45,514 nucleotides of DNA from Fimbriimonadales bacterium (lineage in GTDB: Bacteria; Armatimonadota; Fimbriimonadia; Fimbriimonadales; Fimbriimonadaceae). The notes under the pieces are model-generated. The model saw only the letters and a program-made list of their open reading frames with translations. It was not told the origin of the DNA and made no database searches. The stretch is from NCBI GenBank assembly GCA_026418055.1, contig JAOACB010000007.1, forward strand, positions 41,176 through 86,689. The letters are read 5' to 3'. Of the stretch, positions 1 to 7,483 are shown piece by piece. The first letter of the stretch is position 1, and every line of letters starts with the position of its first letter. The translations under genes were made by a program, and so were the position numbers.

Positions 1-1298
1 CCCCGCCAATCCAACCGCACGTGCACCGCAGCGGTGGAGAACAACCGATCGAACGCGTAGTCTGGCCTTCCCGAGTGGCCTCCCAAAACCACGACGGTTG
101 CGAGGTCCACGCCGCTGGCAGGTCGGTACAGCAGACCGGCTTGGAGCTGGCCCCAGAACATCTCCGATCCGCCCAGGTAGCCGCCGGCATCCACGCGCCC
201 GATCCAAGAGAGCCTGGGCGCGACGCCGATCGGCGGGGCGAGCAACGCGCCCTGCAGAGCCAGCCGCGACACGCCCGGCCCTTCCAGCGGCTCGAGGCGC
301 TGCAACCTGGCTTGAAGGAAACCGGCGCCGGACCCGACCGGGCCGCCCAACTCCCCGATCGCTTCTAGGGGCCTGTTCACCGTCGGGTTGGTGAGCCGGC
401 CGGAAGGTCGCAATCCCCACTGCGAGCCGAGGTGCAGCGAGCCCCGCCGCTGCCCCAGCAGCTCCCTCTCCTCTTCCGGTGAGGCCACGGAAAGCTGGTC
501 GAGATACCCATAGGGAAACCGATTGCCGAGGTCGCTGTACGGTCGTGCCGGCAACCCGCCAACCAAGGACCACCCCAGTCGGGCGGCATACCCGGGGTGC
601 CGGCCATCCTCCACGGAGGCTCCCAGGTCCAGCCCGATGTCGCCGCGCAAGGGAAAGGTCTGGTCCCACGAGGCCGCAACGAAGCCCCGTTCCGTCACCG
701 CGACCCGCGGAAGGCGGATCTCGGCTTCACCTCGAACGAGCGCGAGGCGATAGCCGGGCAACGATGCGATCCTTCGACCCAGCGCCCTGGCCTCAACCCT
801 CCGCAGTCGTGCCCGGCGTCCTTCCTCCACCTCGGCAACGGCCGCGCGCAGCACGAGCGGCGAGGGTCCAGCGTCGCACGGCGTCACCGTGACTCCGAGC
901 AGGGTCCACTTGTCCCCTCGGACCTCGGCTCGGTCCGCCGTCAGGAGAGACTTGCCGACTCGAACCCGAACGTTCTCGGCCGAGCCCCTCCTTTGCCGCC
1001 AATCCCACGCGAACCTGTCGGCGAGCACCTCCGCCGGGCCGTCCTCCACCCGCACGTTGCCCGCCGCCTCGACCCGGGAGTCGCCTGCCCCGTCCCATAC
1101 CACCAGTCTGTCGGTGGTGAGCCGCAGGCCGAGAGATTCGGCGACAACCCCTCCCTCGTACGTCACGGACCGCTCGAGGAGGTCGTAGCGCTGAGACGCC
1201 GATCGGACCCGCAGCGTCTCGTCGCTAGCCTCGGCCGCCGATCCGGCCGCCTGCAGGGCCGCCAGCAACAAGGCGAGCTGCGTCCAGATCGGCACCAT
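1..1298 (-). CDS. LptD/OstA-like outer-membrane LPS-assembly protein (3' end cut by window edge)
   Basis: Open frame of 432 codons from ATG 1298 that runs off the window, so the C-terminal part is missing. It opens with a signal peptide (Leu/Ala core at residues 8-18, then small residues before an acidic SDE). An OstA/LptA-like beta region follows, alternating strands and phrases such as AAGNVRVED. Next comes a stretch typical of LptD (VTPCD, later GRRIASLPGY) and a region that looks like outer-membrane barrel strands. LptD-family proteins insert lipopolysaccharide into the outer leaflet, so a double-membrane envelope is implied. It is divergent from the ECF sigma gene across a 145-base control region. 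The family is clear to me; LptD proper versus another OstA-like protein is less certain. Confidence 0.72.
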   Translation of the reverse strand, partial: MVPIWTQLALLLAALQAAGSAAEASDETLRVRSASQRYDLLERSVTYEGGVVAESLGLRLTTDRLVVWDGAGDSRVEAAGNVRVEDGPAEVLADRFAWDWRQRRGSAENVRVRVGKSLLTADRAEVRGDKWTLLGVTVTPCDAGPSPLVLRAAVAEVEEGRRARLRRVEARALGRRIASLPGYRLALVRGEAEIRLPRVAVTERGFVAASWDQTFPLRGDIGLDLGASVEDGRHPGYAARLGWSLVGGLPARPYSDLGNRFPYGYLDQLSVASPEEERELLGQRRGSLHLGSQWGLRPSGRLTNPTVNRPLEAIGELGGPVGSGAGFLQARLQRLEPLEGPGVSRLALQGALLAPPIGVAPRLSWIGRVDAGGYLGGSEMFWGQLQAGLLYRPASGVDLATVVVLGGHSGRPDYAFDRLFSTAAVHVRLDWR

Positions 1299-1306
1299 GA
1301 GGCCCG

Positions 1307-1312
1307 ATTCTA
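1307..1312 (-). promoter_or_regulatory. -10 element of lptD-like gene (leaderless type)
   Basis: TAGAAT preceded by GG, ending 8 bases before ATG 1298. No Shine-Dalgarno sequence lies between, and no good -35 box sits 17 bases upstream. The placement predicts a transcript starting at or next to the start codon. Confidence 0.5.
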
Positions 1313-1363
1313 CCGCCTGACCGTTCCCCTGCCCCGACGGCACGGATCGCATTCCGGCGGCGC

Positions 1364-1412
1364 GGAAACCGCGGTAAAGTGGGAGTGGCCGAACGAAACC
1401 GCACGCGGTTTC
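1364..1412. promoter_or_regulatory. GAAACCGC half-sites and palindrome, candidate operator between lptD and sigma genes
   Basis: A perfect inverted repeat, GAAACCGC-AC-GCGGTTTC, lies at 1395-1412. A third copy of the half-site GAAACCGC lies at 1365-1372, exactly 30 bases upstream of the left arm and touching the candidate -10 at 1375-1380. The palindrome would sit just after the sigma-gene transcription start. This arrangement suggests a dimeric regulator, or autoregulation involving the sigma operon. The regulator is unknown. Confidence 0.45.
1375..1380 (+). promoter_or_regulatory. Candidate -10 element of the sigma operon
   Basis: TAAAGT preceded by GG, matching the GGTANNNT form seen at many genes in this window. 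It would give a 5' leader of about 57 bases that contains the palindrome at 1395-1412. The -35 position (about 1352-1357) is weak. An ECF-type promoter further downstream (GAAC 1391-1394, CGTC 1413-1416) has a poor spacer. Confidence 0.35.
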
Positions 1413-1443
1413 CGTCCGCAGGTTGAAGGTTCGGAAGTTTGAG

Positions 1444-1995
1444 ATGTTCCGCCTCGCGCGCAGTGTCCGGTCGAACGAGCTCGCCCTCGCGGAGGCCCAG
1501 TGGGTCCTCCGAGCCCGCGAGGGGCACGAGCAGTCCATGCGGCTGCTGATCGAGCGCCATCGCAACCGCCTCGTGCGAACCGCCTCCAACATCCTCCGCG
1601 ACGCGAACGAGGCCGAGGACGTCACGCAGGAGGCGTTCCTGAAGGCCTTTCGCGAGCTCGACCGCCTGAGAGACGACCAGGCGTTCTCGGGCTACGTCTA
1701 CCGGATCTGTGTTCGGCTCTGCATGGATCGGTTGAGGGCACGGCGAGCGGAACCGTCCGAGTTCGAAGCCGTCACGGAGGATCAGGGGGAGAACATCGAG
1801 AACAGGGTGGTCATCGAGCGGTTGCTGGACCGACTGCCGTATGATCTGCGAACCACCCTCGTGCTCCGCGAAGTCGAGCAGTTGAGCTACGACGAGATCG
1901 CCGAGGCGATGCGCGTCCCGGTGGGAACCGTCCGTTCGAGGCTGCATGCGGCTCGGGAGAGGTTCCGAGCCCTCTGGATGGAGGCCAACGGTTGA
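1444..1995 (+). CDS. ECF-type RNA polymerase sigma factor
   Basis: 183 residues. Region 2 (about residues 15-85) holds the ECF pattern with EAEDVTQEAFLKAF (promoter opening and -10 recognition). Region 4 (about 120-175) ends in the helix-turn-helix LSYDEIAEAMRVPVGTVRSR, which reads the -35 element. I chose ATG 1444 because GGAAG lies six bases before it; an in-frame TTG at 1423 is the alternative. The TGA stop overlaps the TTG start of the next gene, a zinc-binding anti-sigma-like protein, which is the usual ECF arrangement. Its signal and target promoters are not visible, but the divergent lptD-like gene is an obvious candidate target. Confidence 0.93.
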   Translation: MFRLARSVRSNELALAEAQWVLRAREGHEQSMRLLIERHRNRLVRTASNILRDANEAEDVTQEAFLKAFRELDRLRDDQAFSGYVYRICVRLCMDRLRARRAEPSEFEAVTEDQGENIENRVVIERLLDRLPYDLRTTLVLREVEQLSYDEIAEAMRVPVGTVRSRLHAARERFRALWMEANG

Positions 1996-2435
1996 GCAAC
2001 CCCTTCGCCTGCCGTCGCTTCCGCCGCCTCTGCCTGGAAGCGAGAGACCGCGACTTGGCGCCCGGGGAGCTTCGATTCACGGAGCGGCACGGGGCGGCCT
2101 GCCCGCGCTGCGCCGAGCACCGCCGCGCCTCTGAACAGGCCCTGAGCGCCTTGCGGAACCTCGGTGGGCGGACCAACTTGCCGTGCGAGCGCCTGACCGG
2201 CCGAGTCCTGCGGCGATTCCGCGTGGAGAACGTTCGGCAGAGCTTCCGCTACTGGTCTCCCGCGCTCCTTGCGGCTTCCGTCGCCGCCGCGCTCGTGCTT
2301 GCGGCCATCCAAGTGGCCACCCGCCATCCCTCGACAGACGTCTTCCAGCCGGGCGACTCGCAGGCCCGGCGCATCACCATAGCGCCCGTCCTTCCGGATC
2401 TGACGCCCGCCGGCGCTCGCGCGCCCTCGCGATGA
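1992..2435 (+). CDS. Putative membrane-anchored zinc (ZAS-type) anti-sigma factor
   Basis: 147 residues, starting at TTG 1992, which overlaps the sigma-factor stop. The N-terminal half carries H33-x3-C37-x2-C40, the spacing of the zinc-binding anti-sigma signature. One membrane segment follows (about residues 88-108, Ala/Leu/Val rich), then a short extracytoplasmic tail of about 40 residues. Such proteins hold the cognate sigma factor at the inner membrane until an envelope signal releases it. The function is inferred from the motif, the topology and the position directly after the sigma gene; overall similarity is too low for me to name a subfamily. The stop overlaps the next ATG (ATGA). Confidence 0.72.
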   Translation: MSNPFACRRFRRLCLEARDRDLAPGELRFTERHGAACPRCAEHRRASEQALSALRNLGGRTNLPCERLTGRVLRRFRVENVRQSFRYWSPALLAASVAAALVLAAIQVATRHPSTDVFQPGDSQARRITIAPVLPDLTPAGARAPSR

Positions 2436-3964
2436 CCACCGCGGGGCGGGTCCTCCTCGGCGCCTTGCTCGGGGCCTGGGCCGTCGCCCTGATCCATCCG
2501 ACCTCACGAGCCTGGGTGCTCGGCGCCCGCCTTCGCCCAGGGCCTTGCCCGCCGCTGACCCCGACTTGGCGGCCCTCGGACGAGCGCCTCGAAGCCGCCG
2601 AGAGGATCCGTTCGCGGGCTGCGGACCTGCGGACCCTCGAGGCGCGCACCCCGGAGCGGCTACGATCGGGCCTGAGCTCCTCGCAGATCCGCGCGCGGCG
2701 GGAGCCAGCGAACGCCTACTGGCTGCAGATGGTGGCGGTCTTCCGTCAAGCGCTCGGCGACTCGGCGGGCGCCCGCGAGGCGTGGGAGCTCGCGGCGAGC
2801 TGCCGGCGATGGGCAGACCTGCAGACGGACGAGCTGCTGGCCAGGGCGGACGCCGCTGGCAGGGCGCAAGGCATCCAGCAGGCATGGACGCTGTTCGCCG
2901 CATACCCGTTGCGCTCGACCGACGCCGTCGCGGCGATCAAGTCCTTCGCCCGGGTCGTGCACCGTCAGCACCCCGTGCGGGGCTCCTCCAACCTTCGTTT
3001 CCGCATCGCGACGGTCGCCAACGGCAGGCTGCTGCGCGACGGCAGCCGCTCGCTGCTTCTCGCCGCCCTCGGCTCCGACATTCTCGAGATGGCCACCTAC
3101 CCGCCTTCGATGGCGTCGTTCCCCAGCCAAAGGGCTCTTCTGATCGCCCGCTACGACCTCATCAACGCCGCGAGGGAGGCCGGCATGGAGGACGAGGCGG
3201 TCTGGTTGCTGCGCACCTTCCAAGAGAACGACGGCTGGAACGTGCTGCTGGCCTCCGTGGACCCGATTCGCGAGGCGCAAACCTTGGCGTTCGGTGCCCT
3301 TCTCACGGCGGTGCTGCCGGGCGCTCTCGCTCTGTTGTCTCTGAGCGGGCTGGCCGTTTGGGGCTTGGGCTGGCTGCTGATCCATCGCAGGGGGCTCAGG
3401 GCGCCGTTCTGCCCCCCATGGGTGTACGGCGTCGGCGTCGCCGCCGGCCTGTTGGTCTACCTGCAGTTGCGGCTTTGGATCCCTGCGGTCGCGGTGGCCG
3501 CGGCCTTCGCCCTGCTGGGGTTCGGGCCGACGCGTACGAGGAGGGTCGCGGATCCCGAGATGGGACCGCTGTTCTCCTTCACGGTGTGGCTGCTCGCCTC
3601 CGCGTTCGGTCTGTTCCACACGCTCATGATCGCGGGCAAGTCTTGGCCGGGCTGGCACCTCCTGCCTTTCCTGCAACTGGATGCCGAGTTCGTGGGAGGC
3701 GCAGGGGCCTGGGCCTCGCTGGCGGGTCTCTGCCTCTCCGGCCTCCTGGTGGTCGCTCCGACCTGGGCGATGGTGGAAAGACAGTCCACGCCGTTCGTGC
3801 TGGGGCTGGCGCTGCGCCTCGCCGGGAAGTATCTGGCCCTGACAGGAGCCACGCTCGGGCTGCTGTCGCTGCTCGTGGCCCTCCCGCTGGACCGCAGGCT
3901 GTACAATGTTGGGCGCGAGCTGGTGGAGAACGAGCCGCTCCACTACTACGTGCAGAACCCATGA
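2432..3964 (+). CDS. Multi-pass membrane protein with helical-repeat-like soluble domain, unknown function
   Basis: 510 residues, from an ATG sharing ATGA with the anti-sigma stop. A hydrophobic N-terminus (about residues 6-25, signal anchor) is followed by a helix-rich region of about 260 residues (for example residues about 90-150) that resembles TPR-type packing. The C-terminal 200 residues hold several membrane segments (about 290-320, 330-370, 380-405, 425-450, 465-490). I do not recognise the family. The overlapping starts place it in one transcript with the sigma/anti-sigma pair and GlnD, so it may belong to the sensing or output side of that system. That is inference from position only. 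Confidence 0.75.
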   Translation: MTTAGRVLLGALLGAWAVALIHPTSRAWVLGARLRPGPCPPLTPTWRPSDERLEAAERIRSRAADLRTLEARTPERLRSGLSSSQIRARREPANAYWLQMVAVFRQALGDSAGAREAWELAASCRRWADLQTDELLARADAAGRAQGIQQAWTLFAAYPLRSTDAVAAIKSFARVVHRQHPVRGSSNLRFRIATVANGRLLRDGSRSLLLAALGSDILEMATYPPSMASFPSQRALLIARYDLINAAREAGMEDEAVWLLRTFQENDGWNVLLASVDPIREAQTLAFGALLTAVLPGALALLSLSGLAVWGLGWLLIHRRGLRAPFCPPWVYGVGVAAGLLVYLQLRLWIPAVAVAAAFALLGFGPTRTRRVADPEMGPLFSFTVWLLASAFGLFHTLMIAGKSWPGWHLLPFLQLDAEFVGGAGAWASLAGLCLSGLLVVAPTWAMVERQSTPFVLGLALRLAGKYLALTGATLGLLSLLVALPLDRRLYNVGRELVENEPLHYYVQNP

Positions 3965-6336
3965 CGCCCAAAACCCGCCAAGCCGTTCAAGAGCTGGCCG
4001 CGAAGAGGTCCGATCTGTTGCGCGAGTTGCCCTCCCGACCCTCCGGGCTGGACTGGTGCCACCGCCATACCCGCCTGGTCGACGAGGTCGTGCGGCTGAT
4101 CTACGAGGACGTGTCGTCGCAGGTGGAACGGATGCCCGCTCTGGCTGTGGTGGCCACCGGCGGCTACGGTCGAATGGAGATGGCGCCGTACTCGGACGTC
4201 GACCTGACGGTCGTGCCGGCCGACGAGTCCGACCCTGCCATCGACGACGCGGTGCGGCTGCTGTTCCGAGACCTGCACACGGCCTTCGGCTCGGAGATCC
4301 GGCTGGATGTCGGCTACAACTTCCTGCTCGTCAACGACACGCCCGGGCTGGACGTCAAGACGAGGACGGGCCTGTTGGACGCCCGCCTGGTGGTGGGCAC
4401 TCCCGACGCGTTCAACCGCCTGATGCGGCAGTTCTGGGACTCCTTCTCCGTCGGCGAGTTCCTGCTGGCCAAGGTGCGCGAGCGTCAGGAGGCCGAGGCG
4501 AAGTACAACGACTCGCCCTTGGCCGTCGAGCCTCATGTGAAGGAGGGCGCCGGCGGGCTTCGCAGCTTCCACTGCGCCAACTGGCTCCGCACGGTGATCG
4601 GCGAGCGGCCCGGCAGACCGGGCCGAGCCTACGACACCGTGCTGCTCATGCGGAATCTGCTGCACGTGGTCGCGCGCAAGCGCCTCGACATCCTCAGCCG
4701 GACGCGGCAGGGCGAGATCGCCGAGACCACGGGAGCCGATCTGTACCAGATGATGCGCCGTCACGTCGAGGCCGCGACGGAGCTGCACAACGAGTACCAG
4801 ACGGCGCGCGAGCGCCTGCACGAGGCCCGCTTCCCCCTCACCGAGGGCGTGCTCGCGTTCCGGGGCGAGGCGCGCATCAGCGGCAACACGGGCATCGGCG
4901 AGGCCGCCGTGGGCATCTCCCTCGCCACGCAGCTCGGGCTGAGCGTGGCGGAGATCAAGGCCTACGCCCTGCCGGGGATCGCGGCGCCCGAGGCTCTGTA
5001 CGCCGTCGGGGCGGGAGAGCCCGCGCTGCGCAATCTCGACCGTTGCGGCCTGCTCGAGCGGCTGCTGCCCGAGCTGGCCCAAACGCGCTTCCTGATCCCC
5101 GTCGACGCGAACCATGCGTTCACCGTGTTCGAGCACACGATGCGCGTGGTGCGGAACCTCGACTCTCTGCAACCGGGGTCGTTCCTGGGAGACCTGAAGG
5201 CGGGCCTGCAGAACCGCGAGGCCTTGTACCTCGCGGCCTTGTTGCACGACGTGGGCAAGGCGGACCCCAACAGCGACCACTCGCTGTGCGGCGAGCAGAT
5301 CGCGCGACAGGTGGGCCGCCGCTGGGGTCTGGCCGGCGAGATTACGGAGCTCGTCGCCTGGCTGGTGAGGGAGCACCTCACCATGTCCAAGTTCATCCGC
5401 ATGCGCGACGTGATGAACCCCTCGACGGTGGCGGAGTTCGCGCAGATCGTGGAGAACCAGGAGCGCCTGGACATGCTCACGCTGCTCACCTGGGCCGACA
5501 CGTCCGCCGTCACCGAGGGAGCTTGGACGGGCGTCCACGAGACGTTCCAGCGCGAGCTCTACTCGCGCACGGCTTCGATCCTGAGCCAGGACGCCCCCGA
5601 GGAGGCCGACGCGGGACTGTACCGCCAGCGCATCCTCCGCGAGCTCCGAAGGGTCGAGGCGAGCGAACAGGAGGTGGAGGAGTTCCTGAACAGCCTTCCC
5701 GCCCACTACGTGCTGTCCACCCCGCCGGACGTCGTCAAGCTGCACATCGGCTTCGCCCGGAAGGCGCGCGAGGGAGAGCCCTCGGTGGAGTTCTTCCACC
5801 AGCCCGAGATGGGCACGACCGACGTGACCGTGTGCTGCTTGGACTCGAAGGGCCTCTTGAGCAAGGTTCTCGGCGTGCTGTATGCCCTGGACCTGACCGT
5901 GCACGCCATCCGCGCTTCAACCACCTCCACCGACCCCGCCGTCGCGATCGACGTGTTCAGCGTGAGCTATACCGGCCGGCCCCTGCCTCCGGCCACCTGC
6001 AGGCACCTCTCGCAGGCTCTTCGCAAGGTCCTCGTGGGGGAACAGAGCGTCGAGGAGCTGCTGCAGTCCCGAGGCAAGGATCCCGACCGGCGCCAGCAGG
6101 TGTTCACCTTCGCCTACCTGCCGGGCAATCCGGGCATCCTGGAGTTCCGCGTTCCCCGAGGCCGAGGGATGGCCTACCGGCTCTCCCGCCTCATCGCGGA
6201 GAACGGGTGGAACATCCTGACGGCGAGGGTGGGACAGTGGGCCGGGCGGGGCGCGGCGGCCTTCTACATCCAAGGCGACGCCGGCCGCCCCCTCTCCGAA
6301 GACGAGGTCCGCGCGGCTCTGGAACCCAAGGTATAG
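3961..6336 (+). CDS. glnD: GlnD-like [protein-PII] uridylyltransferase / uridylyl-removing enzyme
   Basis: 791 residues. Domains in order: nucleotidyltransferase with GGYGR (67-71) and the catalytic D79-x-D81 pair; a helical middle; an HD hydrolase domain with LLHDVGKAD (H429, D430); and two C-terminal ACT domains (about 620-680 and 715-785). GlnD uridylylates PII proteins when glutamine is low and removes UMP when it is high, with glutamine read by the ACT domains. The ATG overlaps the previous stop (ATGA), so it is translationally coupled. No PII, AmtB or glutamine synthetase gene is in view. It is somewhat shorter than the roughly 890-residue enterobacterial enzyme. Placement inside a sigma-factor operon is unusual. 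Confidence 0.9.
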   Translation: MTPKTRQAVQELAAKRSDLLRELPSRPSGLDWCHRHTRLVDEVVRLIYEDVSSQVERMPALAVVATGGYGRMEMAPYSDVDLTVVPADESDPAIDDAVRLLFRDLHTAFGSEIRLDVGYNFLLVNDTPGLDVKTRTGLLDARLVVGTPDAFNRLMRQFWDSFSVGEFLLAKVRERQEAEAKYNDSPLAVEPHVKEGAGGLRSFHCANWLRTVIGERPGRPGRAYDTVLLMRNLLHVVARKRLDILSRTRQGEIAETTGADLYQMMRRHVEAATELHNEYQTARERLHEARFPLTEGVLAFRGEARISGNTGIGEAAVGISLATQLGLSVAEIKAYALPGIAAPEALYAVGAGEPALRNLDRCGLLERLLPELAQTRFLIPVDANHAFTVFEHTMRVVRNLDSLQPGSFLGDLKAGLQNREALYLAALLHDVGKADPNSDHSLCGEQIARQVGRRWGLAGEITELVAWLVREHLTMSKFIRMRDVMNPSTVAEFAQIVENQERLDMLTLLTWADTSAVTEGAWTGVHETFQRELYSRTASILSQDAPEEADAGLYRQRILRELRRVEASEQEVEEFLNSLPAHYVLSTPPDVVKLHIGFARKAREGEPSVEFFHQPEMGTTDVTVCCLDSKGLLSKVLGVLYALDLTVHAIRASTTSTDPAVAIDVFSVSYTGRPLPPATCRHLSQALRKVLVGEQSVEELLQSRGKDPDRRQQVFTFAYLPGNPGILEFRVPRGRGMAYRLSRLIAENGWNILTARVGQWAGRGAAAFYIQGDAGRPLSEDEVRAALEPKV

Positions 6337-6337
6337 T
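6332..6337 (+). promoter_or_regulatory. Candidate internal -10 for the trkA pair
   Basis: GGTATAGT spans the end of glnD, 12 bases before ATG 6350. It fits the GGTANNNT form seen elsewhere and would give a leader of only a few bases. It may be chance, since the genes already look co-transcribed. Confidence 0.3.
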
Positions 6338-6349
6338 CGCCAAGGCCCT

Positions 6350-6802
6350 ATGAAAGTGATCGTGTTCGGTTGTGGCCGCACAGGAACGATGCTCAGCCTT
6401 GAGCTGGCCCACGAGGGCCACGAGGTCACGATCATCGAGATGAACCCCAGCGCCCTGCGCCGCCTGGGCCGCGACCACAAGTGCCGGGTTGTGATCGGCA
6501 GCGGGTTGGACAGCGACGTGCTGGAGAGCGCGGGCATCCAAGAGGCGGACGCGTTCTTCGCGCTCACGCGGGGCGACAACACCAACCTGATGTCCGCCCA
6601 GATCGCCAAGCTCCGCTACCGCGTCGCCAAGGTCTGCGTCAAGGTGGCCGACCCCCGCCGCGCCGAGGCCTACCGCAACCTGGGCTACTTCTGCATCACC
6701 CCCTCGGCGCTGACCGCCGGCATGATGCGGGATTGGATCCTCGGAAGGGAGTACGAGAAGATCGACACCTACAACAAGCTGAGCGACGTCCTGAAGAGTT
6801 AG
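6350..6802 (+). CDS. TrkA-N (RCK_N) nucleotide-binding protein
   Basis: 150 residues, essentially one Rossmann domain: the dinucleotide-binding loop FGCGRTG near residue 6, an acidic residue ending strand 2 (IIEMN) and a SGLDSD segment. It lacks the RCK_C domain found in full-length TrkA/KtrA. RCK_N proteins gate Trk/Ktr potassium channels in response to bound nucleotides. The next gene starts two bases after its stop and encodes a second RCK protein with a C-terminal domain, so the two probably form a hetero-assembly. No TrkH/KtrB pore gene is in the window. I reject a split gene, because the downstream protein has its own complete RCK_N domain. Confidence 0.87.
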   Translation: MKVIVFGCGRTGTMLSLELAHEGHEVTIIEMNPSALRRLGRDHKCRVVIGSGLDSDVLESAGIQEADAFFALTRGDNTNLMSAQIAKLRYRVAKVCVKVADPRRAEAYRNLGYFCITPSALTAGMMRDWILGREYEKIDTYNKLSDVLKS

Positions 6803-6804
6803 CC

Positions 6805-7476
6805 ATGTACCTCATCATCGTTGGCGGTGGTAACGTCGGCCTGCAACTGGCCAAGCGGTTGCTTCAGAACGGGCACGAGGTGCTCGTCGTCGAGCGAGAC
6901 CCGCAGACCGCCAACCGGCTCGCCACCCAGATCGGCGAGGAGAACGTCACCCTCGGCGACGGTTGCGAGATGGCCACCCAGCAGGACTGCGGCTTCGGTC
7001 GTGCCGACGTCGTCATCGCGGTCACCGGCGAGGACGAGGACAACTTGATCGTCTGCCAAATGGCCAAGACGGTCTGGTCGGTCAAGAGAGCCCTGGCCCG
7101 CATCAACGACCCGAGCCACGAGGAGATCTTCAAGCAGGTGGGCATCGACGAGACGGTCAGCGCGACCGGCATCATCTACTCGATGCTCGAGCAGCAGATC
7201 ACGCCGGACGTGCTCATCCCCGTGGGCACGCTGGCGCGGGGCGACCACGAGGTCGTGGAGGTGGAGCTCGGGCCGCGCAGCAAGGCCGTCGGCAAGCGCA
7301 GGAGCGAGCTGGACCTGCCGAACGGGACGCACATCGTCTGGTTCTACCGGGAGCAGTTCGGGGGTCACACCGTGGACGACCAAACGACCTTCGCCGTTGG
7401 CGACACGCTGGTGGCGATCGTTCCCCGGGCTTCGGCCGAGGCGTTGCGCCGCAAGCTCGCGCCGCCCGTGACCTGA
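6805..7476 (+). CDS. TrkA-family potassium uptake regulator (RCK_N + RCK_C)
   Basis: 223 residues. RCK_N covers residues 1 to about 135 (IVGGGNVG loop at the N-terminus, VVERD ending strand 2). RCK_C covers about 138-222 (HEVVEVELG, then SELDLPNGTHIVWF and GDTLVAIVP), the usual domain order of a complete TrkA/KtrA subunit. It binds nucleotides at the cytoplasmic face of a Trk/Ktr channel. It starts two bases after the upstream TrkA-N gene. Which potassium pore it serves cannot be told from this window. Confidence 0.9.
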   Translation: MYLIIVGGGNVGLQLAKRLLQNGHEVLVVERDPQTANRLATQIGEENVTLGDGCEMATQQDCGFGRADVVIAVTGEDEDNLIVCQMAKTVWSVKRALARINDPSHEEIFKQVGIDETVSATGIIYSMLEQQITPDVLIPVGTLARGDHEVVEVELGPRSKAVGKRRSELDLPNGTHIVWFYREQFGGHTVDDQTTFAVGDTLVAIVPRASAEALRRKLAPPVT

Positions 7477-7483
7477 CAGGCCC

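Noticed and set aside
1391-1416. ECF-type autoregulatory promoter (GAAC...CGTC) before the sigma gene
   Set aside because: The spacer between the two boxes does not fit the usual 16-17 bases well and the region is better explained by the palindrome; not excluded.
2545-3960. Upstream in-frame extension of glnD
   Set aside because: The frame stays open but encodes Arg/Pro/Gly-rich sequence overlapping a membrane protein. GlnD homology begins at ATG 3961, which overlaps the previous stop.
3946-5904. 652-codon minus-strand open frame antisense to glnD
   Set aside because: Shadow of GC-rich codons; no motif, and it lies fully inside glnD.
3906-6353. 815-codon plus-strand open frame overlapping glnD
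   Set aside because: Same strand, wrong frame. The overlapping GlnD frame has every catalytic motif; this one is Arg/Gly/Pro-rich without domains.
6350-7476. Frameshifted single trkA gene
   Set aside because: Both parts contain their own complete RCK_N nucleotide-binding domain, so they are two genes.
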